Shown piece after piece: positions 53,101 through 60,390 of a stretch of 64,000 nucleotides of DNA. The stretch is from Sediminibacterium sp. FEMGT703S (GTDB lineage: Bacteria > Bacteroidota > Bacteroidia > Chitinophagales > Chitinophagaceae): NCBI GenBank assembly GCA_002786355.1, contig PGCO01000001.1, positions 186,001 through 250,000 of the forward strand, in the 5' to 3' direction. Within the stretch, counting starts at the first letter, position 1. Each line of letters starts with the position of its first letter. A program made the position numbers and the translations under genes. The notes below the pieces were generated by a model that was not told the DNA's origin, made no database searches, and saw only the letters and a program-made list of their open reading frames with translations.

Positions 53101-53489
53101 TGCCAGAAGAAATAAAACCAGTTGAAAAGAAAGCATACAGATGGCCAGCATATAGCAAAAATATTAAACAGTTTGAGATCTGGACCGTTGAATGGAGAAA
53201 CAACCCAAACGATGTAAAACATGCAGTTATAGTGCAAGGCAATGCATTAAATGAAGCATCTCCCATGACCTTCTTAGTTTGCCCTCTATCAAAGTATTAT
53301 CCGCATATAAGGCACTGGTTTTTAAGGCAGTATATTGATCTTCAAGATAAAGGCAGATATACAATTTTAGTTGATAATATCACCACCATTTCAGCAGAAG
53401 CTTTATTAGACCGAATAGATCTATTAAAACTAGAAGAACAACAACGCTTACGCAGAAATATTTCTTTAATATTGGGATTCACTATCTAA
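53100..53489 (+). CDS. PemK/MazF-type toxin
   Basis: A 129-residue protein. The MazF fold is suggested by FEIWTVEWRNNPNDVKHAVI, a variant of the usual G-x-x-W/V-x-x-x-x-x-P start, then NEASPMTFLVCPLS, then GRYTILVDNITTISAEALLD, the typical third conserved block, and EEQQRLRRNISLILGF at the end. MazF toxins are sequence-specific mRNA interferases. It is preceded by and coupled to its antitoxin. The N-terminal 25 residues (PEEIKPVEKKAYRWPAYSKN) are an extension. Confidence 0.8.
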   Translation: MPEEIKPVEKKAYRWPAYSKNIKQFEIWTVEWRNNPNDVKHAVIVQGNALNEASPMTFLVCPLSKYYPHIRHWFLRQYIDLQDKGRYTILVDNITTISAEALLDRIDLLKLEEQQRLRRNISLILGFTI

Positions 53490-53510
53490 CCTAATTGTTC
53501 CTATTAAAAA

Positions 53511-53684
53511 ATGAAAATGAAACCAATAAATACAAAAAATGAATATCAAGCTGCATTAAATAGGCTTGAGCAAATATTTGATGCAAGACCTGGCTCAGCA
53601 GAAGGAGATGAATTAGAAGCATTAAGCATTCTCATAGAAAACTATGAAAAAGAGCAATGCCCAGAAATGGAACAATATGATTAA
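53511..53684 (+). pseudogene. N-terminal remnant of a HigA-type antitoxin
   Basis: A 57-residue frame: MKMKPINTKNEYQAALNRLE, QIFDARPGSAEGDELEALSI, LIENYEKEQCPEMEQYD. This matches the conserved N-terminal region of HigA-type Xre antitoxins (MKPI..E.DY..AL..IE, then D..PGTPEGDEL..L..L.E.YE). The helix-turn-helix that should follow is absent and no toxin gene is adjacent. It is therefore probably a decayed module, although expression of the short form cannot be excluded. It overlaps the end of the convergent lipoprotein gene by 4 bp. Confidence 0.65.
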
Positions 53685-54313
53685 TTCATAGTAGCTGTTG
53701 GCTTTATAGCTTTAGGTTTAAGGCTTTGTAATAGGGCTGCTGTTTCTGGCTCAATGGGGAAATAATAAAAGCCGCCATCTTTTATAAAGTACATATAGGC
53801 GCAATTACTATTATTTTGGGGCTGACTAGTAGAAGGATTTGTGCCTGCACCCTGGGTATTAAAGTAAACGGTCTTCAACTCTTGCGTGCCCTTGAAGAAA
53901 AATATTTTTCCTTCTGATCGGCATTTCATTACTTCTGTTCGCAATAAAAATAATTGATCGAGGTTTTTTAAAATAGGTTGTACTACTTCTTTTGCGGATG
54001 TATTGTAATGTTTGTAAAATCGTGTATATCTTAATGAGTCTTTCCCGAAGGGATCGGTGAAGAATAAAATTTGTACGCTGTCTGCTTGATGCAGTCCCGC
54101 GATGTCTAGCCCAGTGTTTGTTTTGATTGCACCTGCTGCGCCATCAGGTTCTGGTCCATCAACTGATTCTAGCTCAGTATCTGAGACCTCAATAGTCTTT
54201 GTATTTCTTGTTGTGGTGGTTTCGCAGGCTGTGAAGGAGAGAATAAGGGTGCCCCCCAGAATAAGATTATATAAAATATTCGAAAAAATATGCAGAAAGT
54301 ATATTTTGCGCAC
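53681..54313 (-). CDS. Putative lipoprotein whose signal peptide is encoded by a hairpin repeat
   Basis: About 210 residues from the GTG at 54313, with a classic signal: RKIYFLHIFSNILYNLILGG, TLILSFTAC, with Cys lipidated. A TTG at 54331 would add six residues. The mature protein starts with a Thr/Glu-rich linker and then an unrecognised domain (DSVQILFFTDPFGKDSLRYT, EVMKCRSEGKIFFFKGTQEL, CAYMYFIKDGGFYYFPIEPE). The first 25 or so codons coincide with copy C of the TA-island repeat, so the gene may have gained its export signal from repeat DNA or the annotated start may be wrong. Function unknown. Confidence 0.6.
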   Translation of the reverse strand: MRKIYFLHIFSNILYNLILGGTLILSFTACETTTTRNTKTIEVSDTELESVDGPEPDGAAGAIKTNTGLDIAGLHQADSVQILFFTDPFGKDSLRYTRFYKHYNTSAKEVVQPILKNLDQLFLLRTEVMKCRSEGKIFFFKGTQELKTVYFNTQGAGTNPSTSQPQNNSNCAYMYFIKDGGFYYFPIEPETAALLQSLKPKAIKPTATMN

Positions 54314-54326
54314 GGTATATTTTTTT
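54251..54326. repeat. TA-island hairpin repeat, degraded copy C
   Basis: Read on the minus strand it runs AAAAAAATATACCGTG, then ATATACTTTCTGCATATTTT and TTATTCTGGGGGGCACC, aligning with copy B (AAAAAATATACCGTG, ATATCATTTCGGTATATTTT, TTTCTCCCGGGGGCAACC). The stem is imperfect. It overlaps the 5' end of the lipoprotein gene. Confidence 0.55.
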
Positions 54327-54352
54327 GACAAATTTAGTTATTTAATTCGGCC

Positions 54353-54419
54353 CCGCCTACTCTACAATCGCAGCGCGAGTGCCGCCTAGATGCGCGGGCC
54401 GTAACAATTGCTCCGCCTA
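54353..54419. repeat. Three CCGCCTA repeats in a GC-rich patch
   Basis: CCGCCTA occurs at 54353, 54382 and 54413, about 30 bp apart; the last two extend to CCGCCTA(G/A)ATGCG. The patch is markedly richer in GC than its surroundings. No coding frame or known site was recognised. Confidence 0.35.
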
Positions 54420-54438
54420 AATGCGTGGCGCGCCCTTC

Positions 54439-54468
54439 AAAAAAGAACCCCCATGGAAATGGGGGTTC
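54439..54468 (-). terminator. Strong terminator of the TonB receptor/beta-helix operon
   Basis: GAACCCCCAT and ATGGGGGTTC form a perfect 10-bp stem closed by a four-base loop, and on the minus strand it is followed by six T. It lies about 110 bp after the stop of the beta-helix lipoprotein gene. Confidence 0.85.
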
Positions 54469-54575
54469 GTATCTTAACTGTTATATAAACACTGCGACGC
54501 TATGTATTCGCGGTGTGAGAGAAATTTAAGCGACAGCTACAATCGCGCAGCAAATCCTAGTATGAATTAGTTTTA

Positions 54576-55943
54576 CTAATATGTATTGGTTTGTGGTGTA
54601 TAGCTTGCCCATCCTGATGTCCAGTTGGTGGTACCAAATGCCCCACGGAATGTTCCTGGTGTAAAGAATGCATCCATACCTGTAAAGCTTGCGCCTGTTA
54701 ATGCTGGTGAACCTGCCATTGGTATGAAGTTAGGTGCGGTTACATTAAACGGTGCGGTCAACATAATATCTGCTGCATTGGTATAAGTTATGCTTCCATT
54801 TGCTTCAACCTTTGTTCTTACCGCAGCGGCTGTAATCACCCCTGCTGCTGATGCATCTACTCTGTACGCATCTACTAATGCATGCACTAAGTTGTTTCTG
54901 AACACAGAAGTATCATTGTTGAATGCAGTTGCAGTTAATGCTGACTCCATTGAGAATCCTCCTTTAGGGAAGCCCATCAAGATTGAGTTGCGTACATCAA
55001 ATCGAACACCTCTTCTCCATCTGTGTGCAAAGTTCTCTAAGGCTTGTGTGTTTGGCGCTCCGTTAGAGCCTATCCATGTGAAGTTGCTCAACTCTGGGCG
55101 TGTGAATGGTCTAGCAGATGTTCCTGCTCCATCATTATCTGCTTCTACTCCATTACCTGCATCTGAGTCTCCAATTTCTGGATTACGCTGTGCAACTGCA
55201 TACTGGATTTTTCCTGTGTATCCAAAGTCGAAATCGTAATCATCATCTGATGTTGCGTAAGACAATAAATACTTTAAGTTAACGGTACCACCAAAGAACT
55301 CATACGCATCGTCATTTCCGTAAGAAACCTGAATGTATTCAAGTGTAGTGCCTGAACCAACACCCCCCAGTGTTAATCCATTAATTTCACTTCCAGGTTC
55401 TGCCGCAATTCCTGCGAACTCAATACGAACATAACGCATGGTTCCTGAGTTATCATTTGCAGTAGTACCGCCATATCTTCTATCTACCCCACCTTCTACT
55501 AATGGTGCTGGTGATAACGGTCTGTTGGTTGGTGCATTTCCTAAAAGAATGATTCCACCCCAATCTCCGCGTAAGCGTGATCCGGCTGCTCTTCCTGAGG
55601 TAAATACAATTGGATTTGAAGCTGTTCCATTCGCTTCAATTTTTGCGCCTCTCTCGATAATTATTGCACCTTTTTGAGAGATATCACTCTTCAAAATAGT
55701 TCCTGCTGGAATAGTTAAAGTTGCTCCTTGCTGAAAGTATACATACCCTTGAATGGTATAAGTACCACCCGTTAATGTGATGCTTCTTTCATAAGAACCT
55801 TTTAAGATTCTAGTAGTGTTTGGATCATCTGCATTCGCACCTGAACCGCCACCTGCAATAGGATCTTCAAAGTTTACTTTTACGCATGAAGTTGCTGTTA
55901 ATGCAAGCATTCCTGCGAATAATAGTTGAGTAAGCTTATTCAT
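54576..55943 (-). CDS. Right-handed beta-helix lipoprotein paired with a TonB receptor
   Basis: A 455-residue lipoprotein (LALTATSC lipobox, Cys20). After a Gly/Asp linker the sequence is a parallel beta-helix with short imperfect rungs (SITLTGGTYTIQGYVYFQQG, ATLTIPAGTILKSDISQKGA, IIIERGAKIEANGTASNPIV, GDWGGIILLGNAPTNRP, MRYVRIEFAGI) and Asp-rich loops (DDAYEFFGGTVN, ATSDDDYDFDFGY). No T9SS sorting tail is present. It follows the TonB-receptor gene by 29 bp and ends at a strong terminator, so the two form an outer-membrane uptake unit analogous to SusC/SusD but with an unrelated partner. The ligand is unknown; the promoter suggests a phosphate-regulated role. Confidence 0.75.
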   Translation of the reverse strand: MNKLTQLLFAGMLALTATSCVKVNFEDPIAGGGSGANADDPNTTRILKGSYERSITLTGGTYTIQGYVYFQQGATLTIPAGTILKSDISQKGAIIIERGAKIEANGTASNPIVFTSGRAAGSRLRGDWGGIILLGNAPTNRPLSPAPLVEGGVDRRYGGTTANDNSGTMRYVRIEFAGIAAEPGSEINGLTLGGVGSGTTLEYIQVSYGNDDAYEFFGGTVNLKYLLSYATSDDDYDFDFGYTGKIQYAVAQRNPEIGDSDAGNGVEADNDGAGTSARPFTRPELSNFTWIGSNGAPNTQALENFAHRWRRGVRFDVRNSILMGFPKGGFSMESALTATAFNNDTSVFRNNLVHALVDAYRVDASAAGVITAAAVRTKVEANGSITYTNAADIMLTAPFNVTAPNFIPMAGSPALTGASFTGMDAFFTPGTFRGAFGTTNWTSGWASYTPQTNTY

Positions 55944-55972
55944 TGTCTTAGTTTTAAACGTGGTTGTATTAT

Positions 55973-58792
55973 TTATTTTTTAAAGTTGATATCGTAACTA
56001 AATGATACGGTTACTGTGGTACCCGGTCTGAATGCATAGTTGATGCGATCGCCTGCTGCAAAATTGTATCCCGGCTTTGTATCTGCATTATCGTAGAATG
56101 CAAACTGATTGTTGAAAATATCTGACACTGTTAACTTAAACTCTCCTGCATTATTCAACACTTTCTTAGACACTTGTACGTCTAATAGGTTACGACTCTT
56201 CTCGTAGATATCATAGAAGCCCGCTCCTTCTGGATCTCCTACTAATGATAATCTTGGGCCTTGTCTGTTGTATAAGATAGAAGCGTTAAATCCTTTCTCT
56301 GTATTTGTGTACTGGAAACCTGCGTTGATTAAATAAGGCGACTGTCCAAACAATGGTCTGTTCTGTGTAGTTTCTTTTCCGCTTGCTTGAGTAGTATTCA
56401 ACTTAACAGTTGACTTTAAAACTGTAGCGTTACCGATGAAAGTGAAGTCTTTTAATTTATCACTCAAGAAATCCATTCCTTTTCTGATCTCCACTTCTGC
56501 TCCTACTAATGTTGCTGATGCAGCATTGGTATAGCTAAATAACCAACGGTCTCCATTACTTCCTCCGTCCATTCTTAATTCAATAGGATCGGTGAAACGT
56601 TTGGTGAATACACCAAATGAAATCATTTCACCAGACTTAGGATAGTATTCGTAACGGAAGTCTACGTTTAAGATTTTTGTTCTTCTTAATGATGTATCTC
56701 CACCGATTCCCCAGATGCTTTCGTAATCAAAGAACTGGAAAGGTGCAATTTCACGGAACTCAGGACGAGCTACTGTTTGTGATACTGCAAAACGAATCTG
56801 GTGTTGGTTATTGAATGAGTTAGTGATATTTAATGATGGTAAGAAATCCCACTTTTCTGTGTTTACTCTTACTCTATTTAATGCTAGGTCACGGCTGCTT
56901 AAGAATTGCTCGAAAAATTCAGCTCTTGCTCCCCAGATTACTCTCAAGCTGTTAGATAATTTATTATCGAACATTAAGTATCCACTGTTTAAAACAGAGA
57001 TTCCAAAATAACGATCGGTGTTTTGTGTTTGCTCTTCAATCAACAATCCATTGCTGTTCATATTGCTGCTCAGGAACATTTGATCATATGGCTTATTTAC
57101 GTCAACACCGTTGGTTACTGGTCTGTAGCGGAATACTCTTGCATTGAAATCACGGAAACGTAATAAAGTAGATCCGCCAATTTTCATGGTTTGCTTTTGG
57201 CTGCCCATATTAAATGGAACAATCAATGTGCTATTCAATCCTGTTGCATAATCTTTTAAGTCGGAGAAGAATCTTCTTGAATCATCTTCATCCAATGTAA
57301 ATGGAGAAGATGGTGCTGATGAACTTTTTACAAATTGTGCCGTTCTAAAATCTGGCTGTGTTTTGCTATTAAACGAGCCATTCGCATTCCAGATAAATTT
57401 GATTCCACGGCTCTTGCTTAACAAGTGTTCTCCTTCTAACTGGCTGCTCAACAATAAACGTTGATTCGCAAAATTAGATCTTAATGAAATAGTTTGTAAA
57501 CGACCTACGTTATCTAAAGTTCTGTTTAAATAATTTTCTTCATATACTTGGTTCACTAAATTTCTGAGAGAAATTTTAGTTGCGCCTTTTACATAAGTAA
57601 AGTTGGCCATTAAACCTAAGTTGGTAGAATACCTGTTTTGTACTTCAGAACCAGTGAATATTGAAGTTCTCGCTTTTTCAAAACGACCTCTTTCTACATC
57701 ATCATAAATGATGGAAGCGTTTCTGTAATAAACAGAGATGATAGATCCTAACTTTCCTTCGTTTTTAAATGTCTTTGTATTAGACCAAGCCATATTTACC
57801 GTGGTGATTGGAGCCGCCGTGGTTACGCGCTCTCTAAACGCATTGCCATTGAAGTCTTTGCTGATCGCAATTTTGTCTGCATCTGGTAAGCTTCTATAAG
57901 TAACTGTATTAGGCATGCTCGCTGGTAAGTTGCGACCCCCCCCGTCAAAACCTAACCATGCAGTGCTGCTGCGTTCGTTGCTGGTAAAGCTTTTGAACGT
58001 ACTCTGAGAGTTATATCCCAAAGAAACCGTAACATTCAATTGATTTTTTGTAGGGATATCACGCGTGTTCACCTGTACCAATCCACCTGCAAACTCACCT
58101 GGCAAATCGGGTGTTGCTGTTTTATTGATTACGATATTATCAATCATAGCAGCAGGAATGATATCGAAGCTGAATGCTTTTTTATCTGGCTCTGAACTCG
58201 GCATTAATGCATTGTTCAACAATGCTTGGTTGTAACGATCGCTTAATCCACGAACCACTACAAATTTATTATCTTGAATAGAAGCACCACTCACACGCTT
58301 TAATACGTCTGATGTATTTCTATCGGGTGTTCTTCTAATAAAGTCTGCTGCTAATCCGCTTGACATGGCTGTGTTGGTTTTTTGAAACACAATCATGGCA
58401 TTAGAACTTTCTTTACGTGCAGAAGAACGTACTACCACTTCGGTTGTGGTTGTTTTAACTTCTAATACTACGTTAAGGTCATTGCCTTCAATGCCTGCTT
58501 TTACTTCTATATCTTCTAACACTTTGGTTTGATATCCTACGCGTGAAAAAGTAAGTGTGTACTTACCTGCTTTTACTGGAATACTAAAGCGTCCTTCTAA
58601 GTCTGCTGCTACGGTGCTATTGGTAGGACCTACTACTTTAATAGATGTTCCTGATAAATTTTCGTTGTTAGCTGAGATTACTTTACCATTGATCTTGGCT
58701 TGCGCAAATACGGCAGTAGCCACTATAGTGAACAAAAAAGTAAAAAATAATCTGATAGCTGGGGGTTGTTGCATCACTTGAATATTTTTCAT
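55973..58792 (-). CDS. TonB-dependent receptor with carboxypeptidase-like N-terminal domain
   Basis: A 939-residue outer-membrane receptor. The signal peptide (LFFTFLFTIVATAVFAQ) is followed by a CarboxypepD-like domain (INGKVISANNENLSGTSIKV), then a plug (RRTPDRNTSDVLKRVSGASI, FVVVRGLSDRYNQALLNNAL, DIIPAAMIDNIVINKTATPD, LPGEFAGGLVQVNTRD) and a 22-strand-type barrel ending NYAFRPGTTVTVSFSYDINF. The ATG at 58792 is adopted; it is only about 5 bp from the predicted -7 box, so the ATG at 58774 could be the true start. Its promoter carries a six-unit 11-bp repeat array. Confidence 0.92.
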   Translation of the reverse strand: MKNIQVMQQPPAIRLFFTFLFTIVATAVFAQAKINGKVISANNENLSGTSIKVVGPTNSTVAADLEGRFSIPVKAGKYTLTFSRVGYQTKVLEDIEVKAGIEGNDLNVVLEVKTTTTEVVVRSSARKESSNAMIVFQKTNTAMSSGLAADFIRRTPDRNTSDVLKRVSGASIQDNKFVVVRGLSDRYNQALLNNALMPSSEPDKKAFSFDIIPAAMIDNIVINKTATPDLPGEFAGGLVQVNTRDIPTKNQLNVTVSLGYNSQSTFKSFTSNERSSTAWLGFDGGGRNLPASMPNTVTYRSLPDADKIAISKDFNGNAFRERVTTAAPITTVNMAWSNTKTFKNEGKLGSIISVYYRNASIIYDDVERGRFEKARTSIFTGSEVQNRYSTNLGLMANFTYVKGATKISLRNLVNQVYEENYLNRTLDNVGRLQTISLRSNFANQRLLLSSQLEGEHLLSKSRGIKFIWNANGSFNSKTQPDFRTAQFVKSSSAPSSPFTLDEDDSRRFFSDLKDYATGLNSTLIVPFNMGSQKQTMKIGGSTLLRFRDFNARVFRYRPVTNGVDVNKPYDQMFLSSNMNSNGLLIEEQTQNTDRYFGISVLNSGYLMFDNKLSNSLRVIWGARAEFFEQFLSSRDLALNRVRVNTEKWDFLPSLNITNSFNNQHQIRFAVSQTVARPEFREIAPFQFFDYESIWGIGGDTSLRRTKILNVDFRYEYYPKSGEMISFGVFTKRFTDPIELRMDGGSNGDRWLFSYTNAASATLVGAEVEIRKGMDFLSDKLKDFTFIGNATVLKSTVKLNTTQASGKETTQNRPLFGQSPYLINAGFQYTNTEKGFNASILYNRQGPRLSLVGDPEGAGFYDIYEKSRNLLDVQVSKKVLNNAGEFKLTVSDIFNNQFAFYDNADTKPGYNFAAGDRINYAFRPGTTVTVSFSYDINFKK

Positions 58793-58796
58793 GGTG

Positions 58797-58804
58797 CAAA
58801 ACTA
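58797..58804 (-). promoter_or_regulatory. Predicted promoter (-7 element TAGTTTTG) of the TonB receptor operon
   Basis: On the minus strand TAGTTTTG matches TAnnTTTG and is followed by CACCATG. A TTG (58824-58822) 17 bp upstream could be the -33 box, but it lies within the repeat array. This is what an activator-dependent promoter looks like. Confidence 0.55.
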
Positions 58805-58813
58805 CCAGCACAG

Positions 58814-58873
58814 TGTTACCTCAATGTTAAGGCACTGTTACGCAATTGTTATGGGAATGTTACCAAATTGTTA
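58814..58873 (-). promoter_or_regulatory. Pho-box-like array: six TAACA repeats with exact 11-bp period
   Basis: On the minus (coding) strand TAACA occurs six times at 58873, 58862, 58851, 58840, 58829 and 58818 (5' base of each), every 11 bp without exception. The base before each is A, G, A, G, T, G, giving (A/G/T)TAACA, close to the TTAACA direct repeats bound by PhoP-type response regulators, whose repeats also recur each 11 bp. The last repeat ends 9 bp before the -7 box, overlapping the -33 position, as in PhoB-class activation. The assignment to phosphate control is inference. Confidence 0.7.
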
Positions 58874-58878
58874 TCTCC

Positions 58879-60375
58879 TTATTTTTTGCGGCGGATTATT
58901 AGGTAAGGCACGGTTTTCATATTATATAGGCCGCGGGTCCTAAAATCGGGGTTGGCGTGGTCTCCAATGATGAGAATGCGGTCGAAATCTTTGGATTCCG
59001 CGACCCGCTTAAACGTATGCTTAATAATCGACGTTATCCGATAAAACTGATCGTAGGCTTGTTGGTTTTCTTTAAAGCTCTTGAATAACTCGCGTTTGAT
59101 TTTATAATAATGCTTACCGTCTATATTATTCTTTACATCAAATCGAAACGGTGTATGCGTATTAATCGTAAGCGCATAAGCAAATACTTTTTCATAGCGT
59201 TTGCTTTCGTTGAGGATACTATCAATTAAGTTTTCATCGAACACCGCTTGATAGGTATTTTCTTTATTGTCTTTGTAATGTTTGCTCAGTTCTTCGTAAT
59301 AAAAACGACTTTTAAATCCGAGTGCTCTTCTAAATCCTTCTGCATTACTCATATTACTGCCGTATTGTTTGGAAGCGGTGAAGCCTGCAATGGTATGATA
59401 GCCGTTTTTATTTTTAAATTCAGTGATATTATGGGGCGGCTTTACATTTCGCTCCAAGAAGGCCCTGTATGATTCTTCGTCGTTCATATTGAGTAACTCA
59501 CGTCCTTCTGCTGAACTGGTATTTCCGTGAAAACAAGTGCGCCCGAATTCTAAACTGTAATTGTTAGTGAGTTTAGGGCCTTGTTGTTTAAACAATGTCT
59601 TGATATGATTGATGAGCTTTTCTTGCTCTTTGGATTCTGCTAATTCTCCCCAGCTTTCCATTAAGAGTAAAAAGTCTTTATCGGCGGTAGTGTCTTGTAA
59701 ATATTGTATCGTTGGTGATAAAGTAGTGGTGGTTTCGTCATCAATGGTATTACATTGGTAAGGCGTGATGGATGTTTTTCCCTTGGAAAACTTGGCGTAG
59801 TCTTTATGGATTTGCGCGATATTATTGCTGCCGATGTAGTCGATATAGAGTTTGCGCCAAGGGATGAGCTGATTATTTACAGGGGTGTTGTCTTTAGTTG
59901 GAATTGCCGAGGCTGATAAAAATTCAGCAGTAGGTGCAAGCAACTTTGCAATGATGAGTGCCAGGGCAAACACAGGCACCACATAAATTTGACGCCGCAT
60001 GCTTTTAATCAGCTTTACCTGAACCCATACGATGCTCGATATCACGGCGGCTGCAATCAATAAGTAAAAAAATGCAATGATGAAATTGCCGGGGCTCAAG
60101 AATATATAATTCATGCGCGCATAAAAGTTGAACATATTAAAGAAGAACAACTGCGGCACGAGTACGATGGCATATATAGCTAGTGAGATAAATTGTAAAA
60201 TATAAAACCATTTGAAGTGGCTGGTGAATAAGAGTAATCCGCAATTGATAATGAAAATAAAACTGAGATTAATCGTGATTTCAGGATGACCTAAAATCAA
60301 TTGCGGCGCTTGTTCAATCATTAATTGAATGGCTATTAGTAAAATCAGTTTGAATATGGCGGAAAGGAGTTGCAA
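58879..60375 (-). CDS. LTA-synthase/sulfatase-superfamily membrane protein (second paralogue)
   Basis: A 498-residue protein with about five N-terminal membrane spans, then an alkaline-phosphatase-fold domain. Motifs are FLLLMESWGELAE (metal Glu), FHGNTSSAEGRELL (Thr or Ser nucleophile region), ALTINTHTPFRF (His) and ILIIGDHANPDFR (Asp-His). Order and spacing match the 22515-23888 protein, including the RELL, INTHTPF and GDH blocks, so the two are paralogues. The likely role is transfer of a phospho-alcohol headgroup to a surface glycan or lipid. It is 15 bp from the Fic gene, upstream on the same strand, and ends 6 bp before the TAACA array. Confidence 0.75.
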   Translation of the reverse strand: MQLLSAIFKLILLIAIQLMIEQAPQLILGHPEITINLSFIFIINCGLLLFTSHFKWFYILQFISLAIYAIVLVPQLFFFNMFNFYARMNYIFLSPGNFIIAFFYLLIAAAVISSIVWVQVKLIKSMRRQIYVVPVFALALIIAKLLAPTAEFLSASAIPTKDNTPVNNQLIPWRKLYIDYIGSNNIAQIHKDYAKFSKGKTSITPYQCNTIDDETTTTLSPTIQYLQDTTADKDFLLLMESWGELAESKEQEKLINHIKTLFKQQGPKLTNNYSLEFGRTCFHGNTSSAEGRELLNMNDEESYRAFLERNVKPPHNITEFKNKNGYHTIAGFTASKQYGSNMSNAEGFRRALGFKSRFYYEELSKHYKDNKENTYQAVFDENLIDSILNESKRYEKVFAYALTINTHTPFRFDVKNNIDGKHYYKIKRELFKSFKENQQAYDQFYRITSIIKHTFKRVAESKDFDRILIIGDHANPDFRTRGLYNMKTVPYLIIRRKK

Positions 60376-60390
60376 GTTTGTATAATTTGG

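Noticed and set aside
51694..54326. Integron attC sites, because hairpin repeats border small TA cassettes
   Set aside because: No GTTRRRY/RYYYAAC core sites could be placed at the ends of the repeats, gene orientation is mixed and no integrase is visible.
54353..54419. CRISPR-like array from three CCGCCTA repeats about 30 bp apart
   Set aside because: The repeat unit is only 7-12 bases, there are only three, and no cas gene is present.
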